Translations under genes and position numbers: made by a program
The notes under the pieces: generated by a model
Seen by the model: the letters and a program-made list of their open reading frames with translations, nothing else
What the model was told of the DNA's origin: nothing
Database searches by the model: none
Assembly (NCBI GenBank): GCA_002314455.1
Contig: DCFZ01000049.1
Coordinates: forward strand, 1-64,000
Reading direction: 5' to 3'
DNA from: Lentisphaeria bacterium UBA1791
GTDB lineage: Bacteria; Verrucomicrobiota; Lentisphaeria; Victivallales; Victivallaceae
DNA length: 64,000 bases
Shown here: piece after piece, positions 26,434 through 34,938 of the stretch
How positions within the stretch are numbered: position 1 is the first letter of the stretch
Layout of the letters: each line of letters opens with the position of its first letter

Positions 26434-28293
26434 ATGACTTTTGCCGGGATCATTTCTTTTTGCAAAGTGCTGATTTTTGCGGCCGGGGCGTATTTGTTTT
26501 CCCTGATCGGCACGCGGCTTGCCATTAAAATATTGCCGAAATTCGGTATGATTGATCGCCCCGGGGGCAGGCACATCCACAAGAAACCGGTTCCCCGCGG
26601 CGGCGGCATCGCGGTCGCGATCGCCTTTTATCTCGCACTGGGTACCTACTTCTCCTGGGCTCCGCCGGCAAACAATATCTTTTTGCGTCTGTTGCTGCCG
26701 GGGACGGCGTTGGCGATCCTCGGCATCGTCGACGACCGCTACGATTTGCCCGCGCTTCTGAAATTGGTCGTACAGATTCTTTGCGCAGCGTGCGTTTATT
26801 TCCTCGATCCCCCCGCAATGACGCTTTTCGGCTGGACTTTGCCGTGGTATCTGGTGCTCGGCATCACGATTTTGTGGGTCATCGGGATCATCAACGCGTT
26901 TAACCTCATCGACGGTATGGATGGCGTCGCCAGCGGCGTTTCCTCGGTTTCGGCGGGATGCCTCGCCGTCTGGTTTTCGATCAACGGTTTGCGCGATGAA
27001 GCGGTTGTGATGCTGGTGTTGCTCGGCAGTTGTCTCGGATTTCTGCACTTTAATTTTCACCCCGCCAGAATCTTTCTCGGCGACGTCGGCAGTACCTTTA
27101 TCGGTTTTGTCTTTGCCGTGACCGCGCTGGCGGGGGTCGACCGGGCGGCGACGATCACGAGTTTGCTGATCCCGCTGTTGGCGATCGGCGTACCGATCTT
27201 CGACGAAGTGCTCGCCGTCTGGCGACGGGTCGTTAGGAAGTTGCTCAATCCCGCCGCCCAAGGGGTGATGACCGGCGATCAGGATCATTTGCATCACCGT
27301 TTGCTGCGGGAAACCGGCGGTCAGACCCGCGCGGCGCGTCACCTTTATTATCTTGCCGGCGGTTTTGCGGTGCTGTCGATCATGCTGATGTTTTTCCGGA
27401 ATGCCGCGCCGGGTATCGCCTTTTTGCTGTTGGCAATCGGTCTTTTGGTGGCGATCCGCCATCTGGCGATCCCGGAACTGGTCGATTCGGCAAAACTGGT
27501 GGAAAGAGGTTTTTCTTTGCCGCGCAAAGGCGTTCTGATCAACGTTTTTCACCCGATCTTTGATATGGCGATGATCAGCATTGCGCTCTTTTTGAGCTGT
27601 AAACTTTTGCACTTTCGCATTCACGGATTGGTCGCCGTGCTGATGTTGGCGCCGATCATGCTGGCGTTTGTATTTTCCGGAATCTACCGGGTCTACTGGT
27701 TGCGGGCGAGTATGAGCGATTACAGTCGTTTGGCGTGGCTTTTTCTCGGCGGCGCGACGCTTTCGTGTTTTGTTTTCGGCTTTGCCTCCTATCAAGGTTG
27801 GATCTTAATCTCATCCGGACGCTTCATCGTTTTGCTGTTGCTGTTTGTCTTACTGGCGTTTTGCCTGATCTCGGGGGAACGCTTTTTCATCCGCTATGCG
27901 GAAGGGGTGTGGCTTTTTAAACTTCAGCAGAGCCGGTTGCTCGATACGGAAAAACCGTTGCGCGCTTTGATTTACGGCGGCGGACTTTACTGCCGTTTGT
28001 TCATGACCTACCATTTCCGGATGGGGAGCTATCGCCGCCCGTGCGATTTCATCGGTATTGTCGACGACGACAAGGCCTTGCAATCCGTGCGAATCAATGG
28101 CTTGCCGGTGATCGGCACGTGCGATCAGTTGCCGCAGATCTACGAAAAGAAGCCCTTTGATCTGATCATCATCGCGTCGCGCAATATTCCGGAATCAAAG
28201 CAACAGAAGGCGAATGAATTCGCCCGGTCGCATCATCTCGAAGTCCTCCGTTTTTCGATTCAGGAAGAGCGTTTCGATTATTCGGAAAAATAG
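26434..28293 (+). CDS. WecA/MraY-type phosphoglycosyl transferase fused to a PglF/CapD-like membrane and Rossmann segment
   Basis: 619 residues from the ATG at 26434, with AGGGGAGGG well placed upstream. A longer open frame from 26290 crosses the promoter and is not used. Residues 1-350: polytopic phosphoglycosyl transferase with HIHKKPVPRGGG, the Asp pair GIVDDRYDLP, NAFNLIDGMDGVASG, FLGDVGSTFIGF and HLHHRLL. It should place a sugar-1-phosphate on undecaprenyl phosphate and so start the repeat unit. Residues about 360-500: four more helices (FDMAMISIALFLSC…), like the N terminus of PglF/WbpM dehydratases. Residues 510-619: Rossmann-like RALIYGGGLYCRLF and PFDLIIIASRN, ending before any SDR dehydratase domain. 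The fusion is unusual. Confidence 0.85.
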   Translation: MTFAGIISFCKVLIFAAGAYLFSLIGTRLAIKILPKFGMIDRPGGRHIHKKPVPRGGGIAVAIAFYLALGTYFSWAPPANNIFLRLLLPGTALAILGIVDDRYDLPALLKLVVQILCAACVYFLDPPAMTLFGWTLPWYLVLGITILWVIGIINAFNLIDGMDGVASGVSSVSAGCLAVWFSINGLRDEAVVMLVLLGSCLGFLHFNFHPARIFLGDVGSTFIGFVFAVTALAGVDRAATITSLLIPLLAIGVPIFDEVLAVWRRVVRKLLNPAAQGVMTGDQDHLHHRLLRETGGQTRAARHLYYLAGGFAVLSIMLMFFRNAAPGIAFLLLAIGLLVAIRHLAIPELVDSAKLVERGFSLPRKGVLINVFHPIFDMAMISIALFLSCKLLHFRIHGLVAVLMLAPIMLAFVFSGIYRVYWLRASMSDYSRLAWLFLGGATLSCFVFGFASYQGWILISSGRFIVLLLLFVLLAFCLISGERFFIRYAEGVWLFKLQQSRLLDTEKPLRALIYGGGLYCRLFMTYHFRMGSYRRPCDFIGIVDDDKALQSVRINGLPVIGTCDQLPQIYEKKPFDLIIIASRNIPESKQQKANEFARSHHLEVLRFSIQEERFDYSEK

Positions 28294-28324
28294 CGTTGAA
28301 AATTCGGGATGCCTGTTGCGTGAT

Positions 28325-28374
28325 AAAAAAGGGGCTGTTGCTTGCCGGTCAAGGTTTTGCAACAGCCCCTTTTT
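28325..28374. terminator. Bidirectional terminator containing the 35-nt repeated hairpin
   Basis: GGGGCTGTTGC (28331-28341) pairs with GCAACAGCCCC (28359-28369); an A-run precedes and a T-run follows. It ends the WecA-like gene and, on the other strand, purD. The stem and 17-base loop at 28333-28367 recur without mismatch at 37263-37297. Confidence 0.9.
28333..28367. repeat. 35-nt hairpin repeat, copy 1
   Basis: Stem GGCTGTTGC/GCAACAGCC around the loop TTGCCGGTCAAGGTTTT. Identical in all 35 positions to copy 2 at 37263-37297. Conservation of the loop, not only the stem, points to a dispersed element rather than convergent terminator evolution. Confidence 0.85.
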
Positions 28375-28393
28375 ATTTTTGGGGTGATCCCGA

Positions 28394-29683
28394 TCAGATG
28401 TCGTCGTGCGGACGCATTGCCTTTTGACCGATGTCCTTGCGGAACTGCATCCCGTCAAAGTGGATCTTTTCGACCGCGCGATAGGCGTTGGCGATCGCTT
28501 CGGGAATGGTTTTGCCGCGGGCTGAAACGCCGAGGACACGACCGCCGGACGTGACGATCTTGCCGTCGCGCAAGGCGCTGCCGGCGTGGAAAACCTTGGC
28601 GCCGTCGGCTTCGGCTTCGGCGAGACCGGTGATCTCGTCGCCTTTGCGGTATTTGCCGGGATAGCCGCCGGCGGCGAGAACGACGGAAACGGCGGGTTCG
28701 CCGGACCAGACGAGCTTCGCGTTGGCAAGATCGCCGTGCGCGACGTGGTTGACGACATCGAACCAGTCGCCGTCAAAACGGCGGAGCACCGGCTGGATTT
28801 CGGGATCGCCGAAGCGGACGTTGAACTCCAGAACTTTCGGCATCCCCTTGTCGATCATCAATCCGACGAAGATCACGCCGCGGAAATCGAGCTTTTCCTG
28901 CTGGATGCCGCGGAGAAACAATTGCAACACCTGCTGATTGATGCGCACCGCCGCCTTGGGCGTGACAACGGGGGCGGGGGAATAAGCGCCCATACCGCCG
29001 GTGTTGGGCCCCTTGTCGAGGTCGAAAATGCGCTTGTGATCCTGCGAGCTGACCAGCGGCACGATGGTTTTGCCATCTGTCAACGCCAGGATCGACGCTT
29101 CTTCGCCGTTGAGTTTTTCCTCGATGACGACTTTGGCGCCGGCGCTGCCGAAGGAGCCTTCAAAACAGTCGTCGATGAAGTTCAGCGCGTCGTCGAGCGT
29201 TTCGGCGACGAGGACACCTTTGCCGGCGGCAAGTCCATCCGCCTTGACAACGATGCCGTCGGCGCCGTTGGAAAATTCCTGCCGGACGTAGGTTTTTGCG
29301 CTTTCAGCGTCGGTAAAGGCGGCGCCGCGGGCGGTCGGAATGCCGTATTTCAGCATGAACTGCTTGGCGAAATCCTTGCTGCCTTCCAGTTGCGCCGCGG
29401 CTTTGCTGGGGCCGAAAACGGCAAGCCCGCGACTGCGGAAAATATCGGCGATACCGGCGCAGAGCGGATTTTCCGGCCCGACGACGGTGAGGTCGATTTT
29501 TTTGCTCTCGGCGAAATCGGCGAGTTTTTCCAGTTCAGTGACGGCGATGTCGACGCATTCGGCGTCGGCGGCGATGCCGGCGTTGCCCGGCGCGCAATAG
29601 ACGTGATCGACCTGCGGACTTTTCTTGAGCGCCCAAACCAGAGCGTGTTCGCGCCCACCGGAACCGATGACCAAAACCTGCAT
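28394..29683 (-). CDS. purD: Phosphoribosylamine-glycine ligase
   Basis: 429 residues from MQVLVIGSGGREHALVWAL at 29683, preceded by AGGAG. ATP-grasp enzyme that makes glycinamide ribonucleotide in purine synthesis. Conserved PurD blocks: GPENPLCAGI, GIVVKADGLAAGKGV, VVIEEKLNGEEAS, DHKRIFDLDKGPNTGGMGAYSP, VLEFNVRFGDPEIQ and VVLAAGGYPG. The final 11 residues (GQKAMRPHDDI) extend slightly past the usual end. Last gene of panB-ftsQ-like-purD; ends at the shared hairpin terminator. Confidence 0.96.
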   Translation of the reverse strand: MQVLVIGSGGREHALVWALKKSPQVDHVYCAPGNAGIAADAECVDIAVTELEKLADFAESKKIDLTVVGPENPLCAGIADIFRSRGLAVFGPSKAAAQLEGSKDFAKQFMLKYGIPTARGAAFTDAESAKTYVRQEFSNGADGIVVKADGLAAGKGVLVAETLDDALNFIDDCFEGSFGSAGAKVVIEEKLNGEEASILALTDGKTIVPLVSSQDHKRIFDLDKGPNTGGMGAYSPAPVVTPKAAVRINQQVLQLFLRGIQQEKLDFRGVIFVGLMIDKGMPKVLEFNVRFGDPEIQPVLRRFDGDWFDVVNHVAHGDLANAKLVWSGEPAVSVVLAAGGYPGKYRKGDEITGLAEAEADGAKVFHAGSALRDGKIVTSGGRVLGVSARGKTIPEAIANAYRAVEKIHFDGMQFRKDIGQKAMRPHDDI

Positions 29684-29705
29684 AATATTTCTCCTGTGAC
29701 TTCTT

Positions 29706-30560
29706 TTATTTGACCACGACTCGACCCTCAAAACTCATGTCGAAATTCTTTCTCATATCGCCTTTTAGCCGCGATTGGACCAACGCGTCGAGAAAGCGTT
29801 CGATCAAAAAGCGGTAATCCTTTTCTTCCTTGCCGTCCGGAAACGTAATGCTGCAATTTTCACCCATATAGTTGACGCGCGCCACCAGTTTGCTGTCGGA
29901 ACGAACGATCAATTGAGGCATTTGTATATTGGGATAATTCTGCATCGCCGCCGTCAATTGGATCGCGCAACGCAATTCCTTGCGTTGCGTGTGCTCCTGA
30001 TAGGCTTTGCGTTGGGATTCGATGATCACAGGCAACGGCAGCTGGTTTGCGATGGTCTCACTGCGGCGGAGGATGTAGCCTTCGCTGTCGATAACCCAGG
30101 TCGTGTCCAGTTGGGCGACGGGGATCCGCTCAGTGATGTTGAGCCGGATGGCGTCCGGATGCAAAACTTCCACCGTGGCGGCGGAAATATTGGGGATTGC
30201 CAGCAGTTTTTGGCGGATTTCATCGGGGTGGATATCGTGAAAACTCATTCCGGTTTGCAGACCGATCTTTTGGATTAATTCCGTTTGGTGTTGTTGCCAG
30301 TAACCGCCGGTCTGACTGCATACTTCGACCCGTTGCAACTGCAAACGGGGATTGGTGACAAAGAGCGTCTGATACAACTTGAATGCGCCAAAAGCGATCC
30401 CGCCGATCGCCGCGAAGAACAACAAGATGACGAAGGCAAATTGAATACGCCGCGCTTTTTCGGTGGAGCACGCCGCGCGGATGTTCTGCATGCTTTCCCG
30501 GAAAAGTCCTGTCTTTTTCGCAGGCTTTGCCGCCGGAGCTTTTTGGGAGCTGATCTTCAC
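29706..30560 (-). CDS. FtsQ/DivIB-like cell-division protein
   Basis: 284 residues, GTG start at 30558-30560 with AAGGAAG upstream. Topology is that of FtsQ: basic cytoplasmic tail of about 40 residues, one transmembrane helix (about 41-62), then a periplasmic part. Residues 75-150 fit the POTRA domain (IGLQTGMSFHDIHPDEIR, IPNISAATVEVLHPDAIRL, ITERIPVAQLD). The following WVIDSEGYILRR and LPLPVI match the FtsQ beta domain. FtsQ links FtsB/FtsL to the divisome. It is normally in the dcw cluster next to ftsA/ddl; here it lies between panB and purD, so it may be the relocated FtsQ or a paralogue. Confidence 0.72.
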   Translation of the reverse strand: MKISSQKAPAAKPAKKTGLFRESMQNIRAACSTEKARRIQFAFVILLFFAAIGGIAFGAFKLYQTLFVTNPRLQLQRVEVCSQTGGYWQQHQTELIQKIGLQTGMSFHDIHPDEIRQKLLAIPNISAATVEVLHPDAIRLNITERIPVAQLDTTWVIDSEGYILRRSETIANQLPLPVIIESQRKAYQEHTQRKELRCAIQLTAAMQNYPNIQMPQLIVRSDSKLVARVNYMGENCSITFPDGKEEKDYRFLIERFLDALVQSRLKGDMRKNFDMSFEGRVVVK

Positions 30561-30581
30561 GAGTGCGACTTCCTTGTTGAC

Positions 30582-31379
30582 TTAAAATGCGTTTTCTTCG
30601 CCCGGGAATTTCCCGGCGCGGACTTCGTCGGCATATTGTTTCAACGCCTCGGTTGCAAGTTTGCCGAGCGTGGCGTAGCGTTTGGCGTGGCGCGGCAGGA
30701 AATCGCCGCCGAGGCCGAGTACGTCGTGGAGCACTTGGACTTGCCCGGAACAGTCGGCTCCGGAGCCGATGCCGATGGTCGGGATCGTCAAGTTTTCGGT
30801 GATCTTTTTGCCGAGCGTGGCGGGAATGCACTCCAACACCAGCGAAAAAGCCCCCGCTTCCTCGATGATCTTGGCTTCGGCGAGCAAACGCGCGGCGTCT
30901 TCTGCCGTTTTGCCCTGCACCTTGTAGCCGCCAATCGCCTGAACGTGCTGCGGCATCAGACCCATATGCGCCATCACCGGAATCCCGGCGGTGACCAGTT
31001 GTCTGATCAGGGGGGCGACTTCTGCGCCGCCCTCGAGTTTGACGGCGTCGGCGCCCGCTTCCTTGAGCGCGCGTGCCGCGTTGCGGAGCGCTTCGGCGGT
31101 ATCCGCCTGATAACTCATAAAGGGCATATCAAAGACAACGAACGCGTCGGGCGCGCCGCGGCGCACCGCCTTGGTGTGGTGAAGCATTTCGTCCATCGTC
31201 ATCGGGATCGTGCTCGCCAACCCCAGCACCGTCATCGCGACCGAATCGCCGACGAGCAGAATGTCGATGCCCGCTTCCTGCGCGAAACGCGCCGCCGGAG
31301 CGTCGTAGCTGGTTACCATAACCAATTTTTCATTTGCCGCTTTGCGCTTGGCAAATGTCGAAACGTTGATCTTTTTCAT
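30582..31379 (-). CDS. panB: 3-methyl-2-oxobutanoate hydroxymethyltransferase
   Basis: 265 residues, full length. Adds a hydroxymethyl group from methylene-tetrahydrofolate to alpha-ketoisovalerate, first step of pantothenate synthesis. Conserved: MVTSYDAPAARFAQEAGIDILLVGDS, TIPMTMDEMLHHTKAVRRG, FDMPFMSYQ, VKLEGG, PVMAHMGLMPQ, LVLECIPATLGKKIT and IPTIGIGSG. First gene of the operon with the FtsQ-like and purD genes. Divergent from rnr over 135 bases. Confidence 0.96.
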   Translation of the reverse strand: MKKINVSTFAKRKAANEKLVMVTSYDAPAARFAQEAGIDILLVGDSVAMTVLGLASTIPMTMDEMLHHTKAVRRGAPDAFVVFDMPFMSYQADTAEALRNAARALKEAGADAVKLEGGAEVAPLIRQLVTAGIPVMAHMGLMPQHVQAIGGYKVQGKTAEDAARLLAEAKIIEEAGAFSLVLECIPATLGKKITENLTIPTIGIGSGADCSGQVQVLHDVLGLGGDFLPRHAKRYATLGKLATEALKQYADEVRAGKFPGEENAF

Positions 31380-31452
31380 AATGCAAAAGCCCTTCTTGAG
31401 AAAAATATCTTATATAATATGCCAGTCGCGTGCACTTTTTGCAAATTTTCTT

Positions 31453-31481
31453 TTGCACAAAAGCGGCTTTGGTGCTATCTT
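31453..31481 (+). promoter_or_regulatory. Promoter of rnr
   Basis: TTGCAC (31453-31458), 17 bases, TATCTT (31476-31481), with an extended TGC before the -10 box. It shares the TTGCA…GCTAT layout seen before nth and rpsD. Confidence 0.65.
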
Positions 31482-31514
31482 TTTAATGCAATACATCCAA
31501 GTGAGGAGGTCAAG

Positions 31515-33485
31515 ATGAAAAAAGAACGGAAAAAAAGATTGCGTCACCTCGCTGAACGCCGCATGGAGCGCCAGGCCCGCCGCTCGGCGGGAGAACTTAC
31601 CGGTGTTTTGACGGTCACCAACAACGGATTCGGTTTTGTCGCCCCCGAAAACGGCGACGAGGATGTTTTCATCCCCGCGCCGATGGTCAACGGCGCGATT
31701 GACGGCGATCGGGTCAAGGTCGAACTGTTGCCGCCGCGGCCTCCGCTGCCCGGAGAAGCGGAAAAAGGTCCCGCCGGGCGCGTCATCGAGATCATCGAGC
31801 GCAAACGCGACGCATTTGTCGGCGAATTGCTCGACGGCAACCGCATCCGGCCGCTCAATACCCGGTTGCCGGATGAGATCGTGCTGAAAGGCGGTCGCCG
31901 CGGCGCCCGGAAAGGCGACTGGGTGAAGTTTCATATCGGCGACGGGGAAAACGGCGTCTGGAGCGGCGAGATTGAGTCATCGCTCGGCAGGGCAGGGGTG
32001 CTCGCCGCCGACCTCGACGCGGCGATGGCGGAATACCACTTGGAGGGGCGTTACTCCGCCGAGGAGGACGCCGCCGCCGAAGCGATCGTGCCGCGCGAGA
32101 TCGCGCGCGCCGACCGCCGGAATCTGCTCGCCGTCACCATCGACCCGGTCGACGCCAAGGATTTCGACGATGCGCTTTCCATCGTGCCCGGCGACGATCC
32201 CAATATCGTGACAATCGGCGTTCACATTTCGGACGTCGCCGCCTATATCGCGCCCAAAACGACCTTTGATCAGGCGGCGGCGAAACGCGGTTTCAGCTGT
32301 TATCTGCCGGGGCGCACCCTGCCGATGTTGCCGCCGGCACTGACGAAAAAAATCAGTTTGCAGGTCGGTCAGGAAAGTTTCGCCCATACGGTTTTCCTCG
32401 ACGTCGACCGCGCGACCGGCGAGGTCAAAGCGTTTCGCCGCGAACATTCGCTGCTACGCATCGCCTACCGGCTCGATTATCCGGCGGTGCAGAAGTTTGC
32501 CGACGAAAACGTCGCGCCTGACACGTGGAGCGCCGAATTGCGCGAGACGCTGAAAGTTTTGCTTGACGTGACGCGCAAAATGCGCCGTTTCCGCGCCGAA
32601 AAGGAAGCGTTCATCGAATTGCCGTTGCCGGAGATCCGCATTCTCTGCTCGGAGGGTGAAAACAAGATCCTCGGGCTGGAAAAGAAACTTTCCGCCGAGT
32701 CCGAGCAATTGGTCGAGGAGTGCATGCTTGCCGCCAACAGCGCCGTCGGCACGGAGTTGATCGAGCGCGGCATCGCCGGCATTTTCCGCGTTCACCCGGA
32801 ACCGGAAACGGAAAAGGCGATGGAATTTGCCGACTTGATGCAGGACGGTTTTCACCTTGCCTGCGGCGACATCACCGAAAGAAGCAATTGCAATCACTTC
32901 ATCGCTTCTTTGCCTGACGATCCGCGCCGCGAAGTGATTATGAGCGCCTTGTTGCGTTCGTTGCCGCGCGCCTATTATGCCGCCGAAGCATCAATCCACT
33001 TCGCGCTGGGCAAATTGCGCTACAGCCACTTCACCAGCCCGATCCGCCGCTACCCCGACTTGACGGTGCATCAGCAGTTGTGGAACTTTGATTCGCAGAT
33101 GCGCTTGCGCAATCACCACTCGCTGGAAAAGGTCGCCGAGATGTGTTCCGAACTCGAAGAAAACAACGACAACGCCTACTACGCCGCTTCCGACCGGCTG
33201 AAACTGCGTTATCTTGAAGAAAAGCTCGAAGCCGGCGACGATGCCCTTTACGATGGCGTGATCGCCCGGGTGCTTTCGGGCGGATTGCAGGTCGACGTGC
33301 CCGAGCTCGGTATCTACGGTTTTGTGCCGCTCGGTCAGCTCGGCGGCAATTTCGACCGCGGCAAAAATGTCCTGCACGAGGCGCATGGCGTTCGCAGTTA
33401 CCGTTGCGGCGACGCGCTCAAAGTGCGGCTGGCGCGCGTTGATTTCGACCGCAACAGCGCCGTTTTCGTCCCTGCGGGGCGTTGA
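31515..33485 (+). CDS. rnr: Ribonuclease R
   Basis: 656 residues from the ATG at 31515, preceded by a perfect AGGAGGT. An in-frame upward extension exists but overlaps panB and the promoter and is rejected. Domains: basic N-terminal tail, cold-shock/OB domain (GVLTVTNNGFGFVAPENGDEDVFIP), a second OB, then RNB catalytic domain with DPVDAKDFDDAL carrying the Asp cluster that binds two metals, and FTSPIRRYPDL. A C-terminal S1 domain starts at YDGVIARVLSGGLQV. It is shorter than E. coli RNase R (813) because the N- and C-terminal extensions are reduced, closer to RNase II/R of other phyla. Degrades structured RNA 3' to 5'. Confidence 0.93.
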   Translation: MKKERKKRLRHLAERRMERQARRSAGELTGVLTVTNNGFGFVAPENGDEDVFIPAPMVNGAIDGDRVKVELLPPRPPLPGEAEKGPAGRVIEIIERKRDAFVGELLDGNRIRPLNTRLPDEIVLKGGRRGARKGDWVKFHIGDGENGVWSGEIESSLGRAGVLAADLDAAMAEYHLEGRYSAEEDAAAEAIVPREIARADRRNLLAVTIDPVDAKDFDDALSIVPGDDPNIVTIGVHISDVAAYIAPKTTFDQAAAKRGFSCYLPGRTLPMLPPALTKKISLQVGQESFAHTVFLDVDRATGEVKAFRREHSLLRIAYRLDYPAVQKFADENVAPDTWSAELRETLKVLLDVTRKMRRFRAEKEAFIELPLPEIRILCSEGENKILGLEKKLSAESEQLVEECMLAANSAVGTELIERGIAGIFRVHPEPETEKAMEFADLMQDGFHLACGDITERSNCNHFIASLPDDPRREVIMSALLRSLPRAYYAAEASIHFALGKLRYSHFTSPIRRYPDLTVHQQLWNFDSQMRLRNHHSLEKVAEMCSELEENNDNAYYAASDRLKLRYLEEKLEAGDDALYDGVIARVLSGGLQVDVPELGIYGFVPLGQLGGNFDRGKNVLHEAHGVRSYRCGDALKVRLARVDFDRNSAVFVPAGR

Positions 33486-33507
33486 AATGCAAGGCGGAAG
33501 CTGACTT

Positions 33508-33536
33508 TTGCAAAATGCGCTTTTTTGTGCTATATT
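33508..33536 (+). promoter_or_regulatory. Promoter of nth
   Basis: TTGCAA (33508-33513), 17 bases, TATATT (33531-33536) with TGTGC just before the -10 box. Nearly the same sequence stands before rpsD. Confidence 0.75.
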
Positions 33537-33562
33537 ACGCAAATTGCATTTGAGGAAACTTT

Positions 33563-34201
33563 ATGGGCAGAAAAACGCAATATCTCAATACCGTCTACGA
33601 CCGGCTGTACGCCGTGTACGGCGAATGCGGTTGTCCGTTGCGGCACGCCTCGCCCTTTCAATTGCTGGCGGCGGTGATGCTGTCGGCACAGTGCCGCGAC
33701 GATCGGGTCAACGAAGTGACGCTTGAACTCTTTGCGCTGGCGCCCGACGCCCGGGAAATGGCGGCGCTTCCTGTAGAAAAGATCGCGGATGTGATCCATT
33801 CGCTCGGACTTTACGGCGCCAAGGCGCGCAATCTGCAGAGCGCGGCAAAGAGGATCGTCGAAGTCTACCACGGCAACGTGCCCAAGACGATGGCGGATTT
33901 GACCACGCTTGCCGGCATCGGCAGAAAAAGCGCCAACGTCGTGCTCGGCAACGCTTTTGGCATCCCCGGATTTCCCGTTGATACGCACGTTAATCGCGTG
34001 TTGAACCGCCTCGGCGCCGTCGCCGTCGATTCGCCTGAAGCGATCGAAAAGATCATCAATCGCGAAGTCGATGCGGCGCGCTGGACGAATTTTTCTCACT
34101 TGCTGATCCAACACGGTCGCCGCGTCTGCGACGCCCGCAAGCCGCAATGCGGTGCGTGTGTGCTCGCGGATCTCTGCCGTTACAAAAGGAAAAACGCCTG
34201 A
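33563..34201 (+). CDS. nth: Endonuclease III (DNA glycosylase/AP lyase)
   Basis: 212 residues. Removes oxidised pyrimidines and cleaves the abasic site. The helix-hairpin-helix LTTLAGIGRKSANVVLGNAFG carries the catalytic Lys, and the catalytic Asp is in FPVDTHVNR. A 4Fe-4S cluster is bound by C-x6-C-x2-C-x5-C at the C terminus (CDARKPQCGACVLADLC). Its TGA overlaps the next ATG by one base (TGATG), so it is coupled to the DUF374 acyltransferase gene. Confidence 0.96.
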   Translation: MGRKTQYLNTVYDRLYAVYGECGCPLRHASPFQLLAAVMLSAQCRDDRVNEVTLELFALAPDAREMAALPVEKIADVIHSLGLYGAKARNLQSAAKRIVEVYHGNVPKTMADLTTLAGIGRKSANVVLGNAFGIPGFPVDTHVNRVLNRLGAVAVDSPEAIEKIINREVDAARWTNFSHLLIQHGRRVCDARKPQCGACVLADLCRYKRKNA

Positions 34202-34938
34202 TGAATTCCGTCGTTTACCAATTCCGTCAAGTCAAGAAACTGCCGATCTGGATCTACTGGTTGCCGGCGGGGTTGATGTGGCTGATCTTTCACACGTTCT
34301 TTCGCTTCAAGCTGGATGATCCGCTCGACCAGTGCAATCACGATCCGCACAAGATCGTCGGCGTGGCGTGGCACAACCGGTTGCTCTTTCTGCCGCTGGT
34401 ATTCCCGAAATTCCTGCGCAAACGCACGCTTGCCGTGATCAGTCCGTCGCGCGACGGGCAGTATCTTTCGGACTTCATCTCGCTTTTCGGCGTCGGCGCG
34501 TTGCGCGGATCTTCGTCGAAAAAGGGGGCGCAGGCGCAGTTGGGGGCGTTCCGGGCGATGGACGAGGGAAAGATCGTCATTTTTACCCCGGATGGCCCGC
34601 GCGGACCGCGCTACCATTTGAAGCCGGGGCCGATCCACCTTGCTTCCAACAGCGGCGGCACCATCGTGCCGTTGATCGTGAATTACTCCCGTTATTGGCA
34701 GTTGCACAGCTGGGATGGCTTCCAGATACCGAAGCCGTTTTCGCGGATCACGCTGTCGATCGGCGCGCCGATCACGGTGCCCAAAGAGCTCAACGCCGAA
34801 GAATTGGAAGCGTATCGCGACCAGGTGGAAAAAGCGATGCTCGCGCTTACTTTTGACCGCGAAGTTTTTCGCGGAAAGCCCCGGGCGGAAGCCCCCGCCG
34901 CTTGCGGAACACCCGTGAAAAATAAAACTGATCGCTGA
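34201..34938 (+). CDS. DUF374 lysophospholipid/lipid A-type acyltransferase
   Basis: 245 residues from the ATG at 34201, which overlaps the nth stop. One N-terminal hydrophobic helix (WIYWLPAGLMWLIFHTFF). VAWHNRLLFLP holds the catalytic His of the acyltransferase superfamily in the DUF374 setting. SPSRDGQYLSDF, RGSSSKKGAQ and FTPDGPRGPRYHLKPG complete the DUF374 signature. Relatives are proposed to act in lipid A or outer-membrane lipid acylation, consistent with a Gram-negative envelope. Its last 92 bases overlap the 3' end of the convergent AraC-type regulator. Confidence 0.85.
   Translation: MNSVVYQFRQVKKLPIWIYWLPAGLMWLIFHTFFRFKLDDPLDQCNHDPHKIVGVAWHNRLLFLPLVFPKFLRKRTLAVISPSRDGQYLSDFISLFGVGALRGSSSKKGAQAQLGAFRAMDEGKIVIFTPDGPRGPRYHLKPGPIHLASNSGGTIVPLIVNYSRYWQLHSWDGFQIPKPFSRITLSIGAPITVPKELNAEELEAYRDQVEKAMLALTFDREVFRGKPRAEAPAACGTPVKNKTDR

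Noticed and set aside
30285..31514. In-frame extension of rnr that would give a 1066-residue protein.
   Set aside because: It runs antisense through panB and the FtsQ-like gene and across the rnr promoter; AGGAGGT and the RNase R N terminus fix the start at 31515.
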